This document shows, piece after piece, positions 53,458 to 61,706 of a stretch of 64,000 nucleotides of DNA. The stretch is from the NCBI GenBank assembly GCA_030426085.1, contig JAUHYW010000013.1, positions 89,818-153,817 of the forward strand, read 5' to 3'. How positions within the stretch are numbered: position 1 is the first letter of the stretch; each line of letters starts with the position of its first letter. Origin of the DNA: a bacterium (GTDB lineage: Bacteria > Myxococcota_A > Bradymonadia > UBA7976 > UBA1532). Made by a program: the position numbers and the translations under genes. The notes under the pieces are model-generated. The model searched no databases. It saw only the letters and a program-made list of their open reading frames with translations, and was not told where the DNA came from.

Positions 53458-54075
53458 TCAGAGGTAACGCTCGATGGTGTTGATGACCTCGAGCCGGTCG
53501 ACCAGATCCTGGATGTAGTCCAGCCGGTCGACCTGGATCACCAGGGTCGGCGAGCGGTCGTAGCGCTCGAACCACTCCTCGTACAGGCTGTGCAGCCGCT
53601 TGATGTAGCGCAGGGGGATGTCCTGCTCCTCCGGCCGCCCGCGGAACTTGATGCGCCGGCGCACCGTGCGCACCTCAGCCCGCAGGTAGATCATGAGGTC
53701 GGGCGGGCGCAGGGTGCGCACGATGGCGTCGTAGAGGTCGCGATAGGCCCGGTACTCGTCCCGGCTCATGCGCTTCGAGCGGTACAGGTTCTCGGCGAAG
53801 ATCTCGGCGTCCTCGTAGATGGTGCGGTCCTGCACCACCGTGCCCGGGTGGTCCGACAGCTCCTGGTGCAGCCGGAACTTGTGGGTCAGGAAGTAGATCT
53901 GGCTGTGGAACGCCCAGCGCTTCATGTCGCCGTAGAACGCCGTCAGGAAGGGGTTGTCGGCGTTCGGCTCGTGGAACGGGGTCAGGCCGAAGCGGTAGCG
54001 CAGAAAATCGGTCAGCGTCGACTTGCCGGCGCCGATGTTGCCGGCGATGGCGATGTACTTGCGGGGTCCGGCCAC
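53458..54075 (-). CDS. Deoxynucleoside kinase (dNK family)
   Basis: The protein has 205 residues from a GTG at 54075, 2 bp after the upstream stop. The P-loop is IAGNIGAGKSTLTDF, the DRS-like motif VVQDRTIYEDAEIF and the LID region RRRIKFRGRPEEQ. It phosphorylates deoxynucleosides in the salvage of DNA precursors, probably deoxyadenosine or deoxyguanosine by family resemblance. The tight spacing to the giant lipoprotein gene upstream means it is probably translated from the same messenger. Confidence 0.88.
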   Translation of the reverse strand: MAGPRKYIAIAGNIGAGKSTLTDFLRYRFGLTPFHEPNADNPFLTAFYGDMKRWAFHSQIYFLTHKFRLHQELSDHPGTVVQDRTIYEDAEIFAENLYRSKRMSRDEYRAYRDLYDAIVRTLRPPDLMIYLRAEVRTVRRRIKFRGRPEEQDIPLRYIKRLHSLYEEWFERYDRSPTLVIQVDRLDYIQDLVDRLEVINTIERYL

Positions 54076-54077
54076 GG

Positions 54078-57000
54078 TCAGGGTTCCTGGCAGGTGGGGA
54101 CGCCGGCCGCGTCGTCGGGCAGGCACGCGCTGCCCGCCTCGCAGGCGGCGTAGTCGAAGAGGTCGGGCCCGCACTGCCCCCCGAGGGGGTAGGTCACGCT
54201 CACGTTGAGCCGGTAGGGGCCGGCGTCGCCCCCGAAGCCGTCGACCACCACGAAGACGTCGCCCCCGCCGGGCCACTGGAAGTCGACCCGGCTCAAGAAG
54301 CCGAGCGCGTCGTCATTGCAGGCGAGCTGGCTGTCCTCGGGCGCGCACTCGGGGTCGTCCTCGGGGCAGGGCAGCGCGACGCCGCACACCGCGCGGGCGT
54401 AGAGCGTGGTGTCGTAGCCGCTGCCGTCGGTGTCGATCGACACCCGCCCGGCGTAGGGCACCGGCAGGCGCCACATCTCGTCGGGCGAGTTCTGGAAGGT
54501 GCAGCTCGCGACGTGCGCCGCGGGGCGGTCGAGGGTGCTGCCCTCGACGGTCACCGCGTCGGCCGGGAAGACCGGCAGCTCGGCGTCGCACGGCCCGCCC
54601 TCGTCGGCGTCGCCCGCCGCGAAACAGCCGTCGTCGGCCGGGAAGTCGATCGCCCCGTCCTCGTCGTCGTCGAGCCCGTTGCCGCACGCCGGCGGCGGCT
54701 CGGGGGTCAGCTCCTCGGGATCCTCGCTGTCGGCGCAGCCCGGGTCGCGGGGGAAGTCCACGAAGCCGTCGCCGTCGTTGTCGAGGCCGTCCTCGCACTC
54801 GGGCAGGTTGAACTCGCTGAAGTCCTGGGCATCGAGGCAGCCGATGTCGTCGAGGTCGATCCGCCCGTCGCCGTCGTTGTCGCAGCCGTCGGAGCACGCC
54901 GGCTCCGAGACGTCCTCGGTGGCGTCCTCGGGGCAGGCGCAGTCGAAGTCCCGGTTGGGGCCCGAGAAGCCGTCCCCGTCCCGGTCGTAGTCGATGCCCC
55001 CGTCGCCGTCGTTGTCCCGCCCGTCGGCGCAGTCGGGGCCCTCGAAGTCGTCGGCCGCCGCGGCGCATTGGGGGTCGTCGGGCCAGTCGATCAGGCCGTC
55101 CTCGTCGTCGTCGGCCCCGTTGCCGCAGGCCGGCGGGGGCACCGGGTCGACCTCGTCCCCGTCGGCGTCGCTGGCGCAGCCGGGGTCGGCCGGAAAATCC
55201 GTCAACCCGTCGCCGTCGTTGTCGGCCATGTCGGCGCAGGCGGCCCGGGCGCAGCGCAGGCCGTCGGCGGTCTCCCGGCACTCGAGCCCCGGCCCGCAGG
55301 TCCAGGTGCCCGGCGGCCCGCAGTCGGCCCCCGCGGCGAGCTGCGTCTCGATGCGCACCCGCCAGATGCCGGTCGAGCCCGGGGTGCCGTCGAGCACCAC
55401 CCAGATGGACTCACCGGGCGCGAACGGCCCCTCGAGCTCGATCCGGGCGTCGAGGCCGGCGCCGCTGTTGTCGTCGCAGGCCAGCTCGGCCCCGCCGCAG
55501 GCGTCGAGGGCGTAGAGCACCGTGTCGAAGGCGCTGTCCCGGGCGTCGATCACCAGCCCGTCCAGCGCGCGGCCCTCGGTGACCCGCCACAGCATCGTCT
55601 GCTCGTTGCTCGAGCCGTTCGGCTGGCAGGCGCCGATGAAGTCGTTGCGCAGCTCGGCGGTGTTGCCCGCGGTGCGCACCTGCCCGGTGATGTCCCGGGG
55701 CGCGGTGCGGGGGCAGGGGTCGTCCTCGTCGGGATCGGCCGCCCACAGGCAGCTCGCCGCGTCCTCCGGGTAGTCGACCAGCCCGTCCTCGTCGTCGTCG
55801 ACCCCGTCGCTGCACGCCGCCGGCTCGTCCGGATCGACCTCGGTCTGGTCGTTGGGCCCGTCGCAGCCCGGGTCGTCGGGGTAGTCGGTCAGCCCGTCGC
55901 CGTCGTCGTCCTGGAAGTTGCGGCACAGCGCGGTGTTGAACTCCGAGAAGCGGTCCGGATCGCCGTTGCAGCCGGGGTCGTCGAGGTCGATCAGGCCGTC
56001 GCTGTCGTTGTCCCGGCCGTCGCTGCAATCGGGCGTGCGATCCTCGTCGTCGTCGGCGGCCGAGGTGCAGTCCCGATCGGCGGGGTAGTCGGTGTCGAAG
56101 TCGAAGTCGTTGTCCACGCCATCGGCGCACTGGGGCGGCACCTCGGGGTCGGTCTCGTCGTCGTCGGTGGGGCTCTCGCAGCCCGGCTCGTTGGGGTGGT
56201 CGATGACCCCGTCGCCGTCGTCGTCCCGCCCGTTGGCGCACAAGGCCACGGTGCAGACCCCCGCCCGACAGATGCGCCCCCGCCCGCAGCCCAGGGCCGG
56301 GGCCGGCTCGCCCTCCACCGGCTCGACGCACGGCGCGCCGTCGGGCACCTCGGCCCGCACGTTGACCACGAACGGCCCGGCGCTCTCGGCGAAGCCGTCG
56401 ACCACGATGAAGTAGTCCCCCACCGGCGGCTGGTCGACGATCACCTCGCTGGCCGACAGCCCGTCGCCGATGTCGTCGTTGCACGCCACCTCGTCCAGCC
56501 CGGCGCAGTCCCGGTAGACGCCCAGCAGCGTGTCGAAGCTCGAGCCGCGGGTGTCGATCCGCAGCCGGTCGACCGGATCACGCAAGGTGAACAGCAGCAC
56601 CTGCTCGGGGGCGAGGTTGTTGCGGCACGCCTCGCGGGCGGCGGGCAGGCCGGTCGTATCGCCGATGTAGCGGCCGAGGCCGGTGATGTCGACGAAGGCG
56701 GTCGGCGGGGCGCCGCACACGCTGGCCTCGGACGGATCGGCCAGATCAGCGCAGCCGGGGTCGTCGGGGTGATCGGTGCGCCCGTCCTCGTCGTCGTCGG
56801 CCCCGTTGGCGCACGCCGGCTGCTCGGGGTCGGCCTCGTCGGGGTCGTCCGGGCCCTCGCAGCCGGGGTCGAGCGGGTAGTCGATCGCGCCGTCGCCGTC
56901 GTCGTCGGCCCCGTTGGCGCAGGCCGGCACCGGCGCCATGTCGGGCGGCGCCATGTCGGGCGGCATCACGTCGGGCGCGGGGGCCATGTCGGGGTCGGGC

Positions 57001-57191
57001 CCCAGGTCCGGATCGAGCGGCGCCATGTCGGAGTCGGGCCCCAGGTCGGGGTCGGGCGGGGCCACGTCGGGCCTCACGATCAGGAAGTTGTCCGGGGCGG
57101 GATCGGCCGGGTCGTCGTCGCAGCCGATCAGCGCGGCCAGGACGGCGAGCGCAGCCAGATGCCGGGCGCGGCGGCGCGGGCGGGTGTGCAT
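54078..57191 (-). CDS. Giant Cys/Asp-repeat lipoprotein with three PPC-like domains
   Basis: The protein has 1037 residues, with the lipobox LIGC (Cys24) and then a linker with several DPDLGPDxDMAP repeats. Thirteen copies of the CxDGxDNDGDGxxDxxxDPGC type unit are arranged in groups, between which lie three beta domains of about 110 residues (SSFDTLLGVYRDC, SAFDTVLYALDAC, SGYDTTLYARAVC, each followed by a YFIVVDGF-like strand). These resemble bacterial pre-peptidase C-terminal domains. The plan is the same as in the gene at 1-2801. Calcium binding and a surface role are inferred; the function is unknown. Confidence 0.87.
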   Translation of the reverse strand: MHTRPRRRARHLAALAVLAALIGCDDDPADPAPDNFLIVRPDVAPPDPDLGPDSDMAPLDPDLGPDPDMAPAPDVMPPDMAPPDMAPVPACANGADDDGDGAIDYPLDPGCEGPDDPDEADPEQPACANGADDDEDGRTDHPDDPGCADLADPSEASVCGAPPTAFVDITGLGRYIGDTTGLPAAREACRNNLAPEQVLLFTLRDPVDRLRIDTRGSSFDTLLGVYRDCAGLDEVACNDDIGDGLSASEVIVDQPPVGDYFIVVDGFAESAGPFVVNVRAEVPDGAPCVEPVEGEPAPALGCGRGRICRAGVCTVALCANGRDDDGDGVIDHPNEPGCESPTDDDETDPEVPPQCADGVDNDFDFDTDYPADRDCTSAADDDEDRTPDCSDGRDNDSDGLIDLDDPGCNGDPDRFSEFNTALCRNFQDDDGDGLTDYPDDPGCDGPNDQTEVDPDEPAACSDGVDDDEDGLVDYPEDAASCLWAADPDEDDPCPRTAPRDITGQVRTAGNTAELRNDFIGACQPNGSSNEQTMLWRVTEGRALDGLVIDARDSAFDTVLYALDACGGAELACDDNSGAGLDARIELEGPFAPGESIWVVLDGTPGSTGIWRVRIETQLAAGADCGPPGTWTCGPGLECRETADGLRCARAACADMADNDGDGLTDFPADPGCASDADGDEVDPVPPPACGNGADDDEDGLIDWPDDPQCAAAADDFEGPDCADGRDNDGDGGIDYDRDGDGFSGPNRDFDCACPEDATEDVSEPACSDGCDNDGDGRIDLDDIGCLDAQDFSEFNLPECEDGLDNDGDGFVDFPRDPGCADSEDPEELTPEPPPACGNGLDDDEDGAIDFPADDGCFAAGDADEGGPCDAELPVFPADAVTVEGSTLDRPAAHVASCTFQNSPDEMWRLPVPYAGRVSIDTDGSGYDTTLYARAVCGVALPCPEDDPECAPEDSQLACNDDALGFLSRVDFQWPGGGDVFVVVDGFGGDAGPYRLNVSVTYPLGGQCGPDLFDYAACEAGSACLPDDAAGVPTCQEP

Positions 57192-57254
57192 CGCTCTCTC
57201 CCCCGAGGCGTCGGGACGCCGGTATACCCCGGCGGGCCCCCGCTTGTCAGCGGC

Positions 57255-58109
57255 TCACCCGGCGGCGGCGTCCGACGGCCCGGCCTCGGCCGCGGGCAGC
57301 GCCTGCGGCGGCCCGTCGAGCCCATCGAGGGCCCACGGATCGGCGAACACCTGCCGCACCACCCGGGCGAGCACCGCGCCCTGGGCCCCGTCCATGAAGC
57401 GGTGGTCGATGGTCGCGGTGAGCGTCAGCAGCGGCCGCACGACCGGCGCCCCGTCCCGGGCGACGACCCCGTCGTGGATCGCGCCCATCAGCACCAGCAC
57501 CGGCACCTTGGCCCACGGGGTGTGGGGGGCGAACGCCTCGTCGAGCCCGAAGACGCCGACGTTGGTCAACACCGCGCTGCCGAAGGGGAACTTGCTGATC
57601 TTGGCGAACTTCAGCGACCACCCCAGGCCGCTGGTGACGAACGCGGTGGCGTAGAGCAGCGGCCGGATGATCCAGGTCGGCAGCGCCCGCATCAGCCCCT
57701 TGCTGCTCTCGAACTCGTCGTCCTGCCCGCTGCGCACCCGCTCGGCCCCGGCCCGCAGCTCGGCGGCGATGTCGGCCACCGACTTCTCGTCCACCCGGCG
57801 CACCTTGACCTTGGCCAGATCGGAGCCGCCCTCGACCACCACCAGGAAGCTCAGGTCGACCGTGTCGAACGGCACGAACCGCCCCAGCACCACCCGCCCG
57901 TTGAGCCCCGGCGAGTCGGCGAGCGCCATGCCCACCGCCTTGCCCACCAGGTGGGTGATGGTGACCTTCTCCCCGGTGGTCCGGCGGACGTGCTCCAGGT
58001 AGGCCAGCGCCTCGCCCACGTCGAGGGTGAGCTTGCCGTAGATGTTGCCCTCGCGGGGCGGGGCCCAGGTGGCGATGGCCATCTTGCGGCGGGTCGACAT
58101 GCGGGCCAT
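57255..58109 (-). CDS. Stand-alone 2-oxoacid dehydrogenase E2-type acyltransferase domain
   Basis: The protein has 284 residues. It corresponds to the catalytic domain of E2 subunits: the active-site motif is IDHRFMDGAQGA with the catalytic His, and KVTITHLVGKAVGMALA, GRVVLGRFVPFDTVDLSFLV (in parts) and SAVLTNVGVFGLDEAFAP are typical. No lipoyl or E1-binding domain is present and E1/E3 genes are not nearby. It may be a chloramphenicol-acetyltransferase-like enzyme with another acyl substrate. The 85 bases upstream contain a 6-bp hairpin (GCGGAC/GTCCGC). Confidence 0.85.
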   Translation of the reverse strand: MARMSTRRKMAIATWAPPREGNIYGKLTLDVGEALAYLEHVRRTTGEKVTITHLVGKAVGMALADSPGLNGRVVLGRFVPFDTVDLSFLVVVEGGSDLAKVKVRRVDEKSVADIAAELRAGAERVRSGQDDEFESSKGLMRALPTWIIRPLLYATAFVTSGLGWSLKFAKISKFPFGSAVLTNVGVFGLDEAFAPHTPWAKVPVLVLMGAIHDGVVARDGAPVVRPLLTLTATIDHRFMDGAQGAVLARVVRQVFADPWALDGLDGPPQALPAAEAGPSDAAAG

Positions 58110-58194
58110 GGCGGTCTCCTTCGTGCGGCCGCCGGAGCATACCGCACTCCCGCCGCGAGGCGCGTGGGGCGGACGCGAAGTCCGCGTGATACCC

Positions 58195-58953
58195 CTACGA
58201 CCCGACGAAGACGAACCACAGCACGATGACCACCGCGGCCACCGCCAGGATGGCCAGGATCATGTTCAGGGCCCACACGAAGAGCGCCGCCGGCAGCAGC
58301 AGCAGGGGCACCCCGAGCAGGCCCAGGGCGAAGCCGAGGGCGTAGCGGCCCAGGTCGCCGCGCATCGCCGACCACAGGCTCAGCGCCCGGCCCTCGCGGG
58401 CGTCGGCGAGCGCCCTGGCCTCTTCGAGCAGGCGCACCGCCACGTCGGGGTCGGCGGTGGCCCGGGCCATCTCCCGCAGGCGCTCGATGCGATCGGCGGT
58501 GAGGTCGGCGGTCAGCTCGACCCGCCGGGCGTGCGCGATCCAGGCGTCGAGCGCGGTCACCTGCCCCGCCGGGTCGCCGGCCTGCTCGGCGGCCTCGACC
58601 GCCTGCCACAGCGCCTCGGACTCCTCGAACAGCGCCTTGCGCTCGGCCCGGCGGCGGGCGAGGGCCAGCTCGTGATCCAGGGCGACCTCCCGGGCCCGCA
58701 GCGCCTTCCAGCACAGCGCGAAGCCGGCCGGGGGCAGGGCCAGGGTCACCAGCCACCACACGGCGCCGACCCCACCGAGGCCGGGCAGCGGGCGCAGCAC
58801 GAGGTCGAGGTCGCCCGAGAGCGCGCCGAAGTCGTACCAGAACCACAGCCCGAGGCCGACGAGGGCCGGCAGCAGCGCCATCCACAGGGTCGTGAGGACC
58901 CCGAAGACGGCCCCCCAGGTGCCGAAGCGGCGCAGCAGCGGGCGGTCGGGCAT
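58195..58953 (-). CDS. Membrane protein with central helical cytoplasmic domain
   Basis: The protein has 252 residues from the ATG at 58953. Two hydrophobic segments lie at the N-terminus (WGAVFGVLTTLWMALLPALV, GAVWWLVTLALPPAGFALCW) and two at the C-terminus (YALGFALGLLGVPLLLLPAA, ILAILAVAAVVIVLWFVFVG). Between them is a charged alpha-helical stretch rich in Glu/Arg/Ala (RRRAERKALFEESEALW). No family is recognised and no catalytic residues stand out. It lies divergent from the histidine kinase gene. Confidence 0.72.
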   Translation of the reverse strand: MPDRPLLRRFGTWGAVFGVLTTLWMALLPALVGLGLWFWYDFGALSGDLDLVLRPLPGLGGVGAVWWLVTLALPPAGFALCWKALRAREVALDHELALARRRAERKALFEESEALWQAVEAAEQAGDPAGQVTALDAWIAHARRVELTADLTADRIERLREMARATADPDVAVRLLEEARALADAREGRALSLWSAMRGDLGRYALGFALGLLGVPLLLLPAALFVWALNMILAILAVAAVVIVLWFVFVGS

Positions 58954-59061
58954 GGGCGCTCTCCTCGATGGGGGGCGAGTGTATCTCATCCGGCGGCGCT
59001 GGCACCGGGCGGCGAGTGGGCGTAGGCTCGGGGCACGTCCCCGGTGTGGGAGCGACGCGCG

Positions 59062-60282
59062 GTGAACGACGCGGACAAGTGGGTCGAGCTCGCCCGCCTG
59101 CGGCAGCGGGTGCAGAGCCTGGAGGACGACCTGGGCCTCGAGGCGCCGACCTTCGAACCGGGCACCGGGCAGTACGACCTCGACATGGCGATCCAGGCGC
59201 TCGTCGCCCAGCACGCCACCGACGTCATCTCGGTGCACGCGCCCAACGCCGACTTCGAGTTCATCACCCCCTCGGTCACCCGCAACTTCGGCTACCGCCC
59301 CGAGAAGCTGATCGGGCGCAACGCCTACGACCTCATCCACCCCGACGACATCGACGCGGTCGCCGGGCGCCACGCGGGGCTGGCCGAGGGGCCCCAGACC
59401 ATCGAGTACCGCATGCGGGCCGCCGACGGGGAGTGGCGCTGGGTCGAGACCCGGGGTCAGGCGATGATCGCGGGCAACGCGCTCAGCCGCATGGTCTGGA
59501 TCACCCGCGACGTGCACCAGCGGCGGCTGGCCCAGGCCGCGCTCGAGCGCTCCAACGCCGATCTGCGCCACTTCGCCCTCGTCGCGGCCCACGACCTGCA
59601 CGAGCCGCTGCGCATCGTCGCCAGCTTCGCCGAGCTGCTCGGCAGGCGCTACCGCGAGGCCCTCGACGCCCGGGGGCAGGGCTATCTCGACTTCATCATC
59701 GACAACGTCGGCCGCATGCGGGGGCTCATCGACGGGCTGCTTCAGTTCACCCGCATCGAGGTGCAGCGGCCGGACTTCGCCGCCATCGACGTGGGGGACG
59801 TCGTCTCGACGGTGCTCAGCGACCTCGGCCCGGCCCTGGCCGACGCCCGGGTCGAGGTGGGCCCGCTGCCCGCGGTGCGGGCCGACCGGGACCAGCTCGT
59901 GCTGCTCTTCCGGGAGTTGGTGGACAACGCGATCAAGTTCCGCCGGCCCGAAACGCCGCTCGAGATCCGGATCGGGGCCGAGCGCAGCAGCGACGGCTGG
60001 CTGCTGTCGGTGGCCGACAACGGGCAGGGCTTCGCGGTGCACGACGCCGACCGGGTGTTCGACATGTTCGAGCGGCTGGTGGGGCTCGACGTGCCCGGGT
60101 CGGGCATCGGGCTGGCCTCGGCCAAGCGCATCGCCGAGCGCCACGAGGGGCAGATCTGGGCCGAGCCGCGCCCCGGGCGGGGCTGCACCGTCTTCGTGCG
60201 GCTGCCGGCCGACGGAGACACCGTGCCCGCGGTCCGCCCCATCCAGGACACCGAGCCCACGGCCGGAGGCGACGAGCCCTGA
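59062..60282 (+). CDS. PAS-domain sensor histidine kinase
   Basis: The protein has 406 residues from the GTG at 59062, with GGGAG 9 nt upstream; another GTG at 59044 is possible. A short coiled coil is followed by a PAS domain (VISVHAPNADFEFITPSVTR, GRNAYDLIHPDDI), then HisKA with the phospho-acceptor in LVAAHDLHEPLRIVASF, and HATPase_c with VDNAIKF, DNGQGF and PGSGIGLASAKRI. There is no membrane helix, so it senses a cytoplasmic signal. No response regulator is adjacent, making it an orphan kinase. Confidence 0.92.
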   Translation: MNDADKWVELARLRQRVQSLEDDLGLEAPTFEPGTGQYDLDMAIQALVAQHATDVISVHAPNADFEFITPSVTRNFGYRPEKLIGRNAYDLIHPDDIDAVAGRHAGLAEGPQTIEYRMRAADGEWRWVETRGQAMIAGNALSRMVWITRDVHQRRLAQAALERSNADLRHFALVAAHDLHEPLRIVASFAELLGRRYREALDARGQGYLDFIIDNVGRMRGLIDGLLQFTRIEVQRPDFAAIDVGDVVSTVLSDLGPALADARVEVGPLPAVRADRDQLVLLFRELVDNAIKFRRPETPLEIRIGAERSSDGWLLSVADNGQGFAVHDADRVFDMFERLVGLDVPGSGIGLASAKRIAERHEGQIWAEPRPGRGCTVFVRLPADGDTVPAVRPIQDTEPTAGGDEP

Positions 60283-60328
60283 GCGGCCCGGCTTGCGCGG
60301 CGCCCGGCGGTGGCCCACCATCGGCCCG

Positions 60329-61177
60329 ATGAGCGACGCCGACCCCCCGCAGCCGCCCGAGCCCGAGACCCCGCCCGAGGCCGAGCCGGGCGCGATCAGC
60401 CAGACCGAGTCCCGGATCCACAGCCGGGGCAAGCGCTTCACCGCCGCCGACCTGACCGTGCTCTACCGCGACGACCGCCTCATCGCGATCGACAAGCCCA
60501 GCGGGCTGCTGGTGCACCACAGCCAGATCGCCCGCGACGTGCGGGTTGTCGCCTTGCAGCTCGTGCGGCGCATCGCCCGCCGCCGGGTGCACGCGGTGCA
60601 CCGCCTCGACCGGGGCACCTCGGGGGTGCTGCTCTTCGCGCTCGACCCCGAGGCCGCCCGGGACACCGCCGAGCTCTTCGCGACCCGGGCGATGGAGAAG
60701 ACCTACTACGCGGTCGTGCGGGGCCACCCGCCCGAGGGGGGCACGATCGACCGCCCGCTGAACCAGAGCAAGCACGGGGAGCGCAAGCCGGCGGTGACCG
60801 ACTTCACCCGGCGGGCGACCGTCGAGCTGCCGATCCCGGTGGGCCGCTTCCCGACCGCCCGCTACGGGCTGCTCGAGCTGCGGCCGCACACCGGCCGACG
60901 GCACCAGCTCCGGCGCCACTGCTGCCACATCCACCACCCGATCGTGGGCGACACCACCCACGGCGACGCCCGCCACAACCGGCTCTTCCGCAGCCGGTGG
61001 AGCGCCCACCGGCTGCTGCTCTTCGCGGCCCGGCTGCGGTTCACCCACCCCTACACCGGCGAGGCGCTCGACCTGCGCTGCGGGCCCGACCCGACGCTGA
61101 CCGCGCTGTGCGGCGCCTTCGGCTGGGCCGACCCGCTCGCCCCGCCGACGCCCCCCGACCCGGAGCCCGCCCCATGA
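60329..61177 (+). CDS. RluA-family pseudouridine synthase, TruC-like
   Basis: The protein has 282 residues from the ATG at 60329. The catalytic Asp is in VHRLDRGTSGVLLFAL, and the first motif YRDDRLIAIDKPSGLLVHHS, with PHTGRRHQLRRHCCHIHHPI, places it with TruC (uridine 65 of tRNA). The first 35 residues are a Pro/Glu-rich extension. Its stop overlaps the next start (ATGA). Confidence 0.9.
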   Translation: MSDADPPQPPEPETPPEAEPGAISQTESRIHSRGKRFTAADLTVLYRDDRLIAIDKPSGLLVHHSQIARDVRVVALQLVRRIARRRVHAVHRLDRGTSGVLLFALDPEAARDTAELFATRAMEKTYYAVVRGHPPEGGTIDRPLNQSKHGERKPAVTDFTRRATVELPIPVGRFPTARYGLLELRPHTGRRHQLRRHCCHIHHPIVGDTTHGDARHNRLFRSRWSAHRLLLFAARLRFTHPYTGEALDLRCGPDPTLTALCGAFGWADPLAPPTPPDPEPAP

Positions 61178-61698
61178 CCATCCACGAACTGGCGCAGTAC
61201 GCCGGCGAGCAGCCGGCGCTCATCGGCGGGCTGCTCGCGATCCCCCCGGTCCTGGCGCTGCTGGCGATGCTCGGCGGCCGGGATCCCGCCGGGCGCGGCC
61301 GCCGGCGCTACCTCTTCACCGCGCTGGTCTACCTCGTCGCCATCCCCGGGATGCTGGCCACGGTGCTGACGGCCTACGTGCTGTTCTTCCTCGGCGGCGA
61401 CCTCTTGCAGCTCGACATCCTGGTCTACTTCGCGCCCATCGCCACCATGGTGCTGACCCTGGCGCTCGTCGCCCGCACCACGCCCCTGTCCAACGTGCCC
61501 GGCTTCGGCCGCATCGGGGGGCTGATGCTCATGCTGGGGGCCGCCTTCGCCCTGGCGCTCATCCTCCAGAAGACCCGGATCTGGGTCGTCTTCGTCGGCG
61601 GGCTGGGCACGCTGCTGATCATCGGGCTGGTGCTCTTCGTCGCCATGCGGGTCGGCGCGGCCCGGCTCTTCGGCGGCAAGGACCCCGACCGCCGCTGA
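61174..61698 (+). CDS. Small membrane protein
   Basis: The protein has 174 residues with four or five hydrophobic segments (IGGLLAIPPVLALLAMLGG, YLVAIPGMLATVLTAYVLFF, YFAPIATMVLTLALVA, GGLMLMLGAAFALALIL, LGTLLIIGLVLFVAM). A conserved-looking middle loop contains ARTTPLSNVPGFGRIGG. The family is not recognised. It is translationally coupled to the pseudouridine synthase. Confidence 0.75.
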   Translation: MTIHELAQYAGEQPALIGGLLAIPPVLALLAMLGGRDPAGRGRRRYLFTALVYLVAIPGMLATVLTAYVLFFLGGDLLQLDILVYFAPIATMVLTLALVARTTPLSNVPGFGRIGGLMLMLGAAFALALILQKTRIWVVFVGGLGTLLIIGLVLFVAMRVGAARLFGGKDPDRR

Positions 61699-61706
61699 GC
61701 CGCCCC

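Noticed and set aside
57128..58229. Plus-strand frame opposite the E2-type gene
   Set aside because: It is antisense to a gene with an intact DHRFMDG motif and has no domain of its own.
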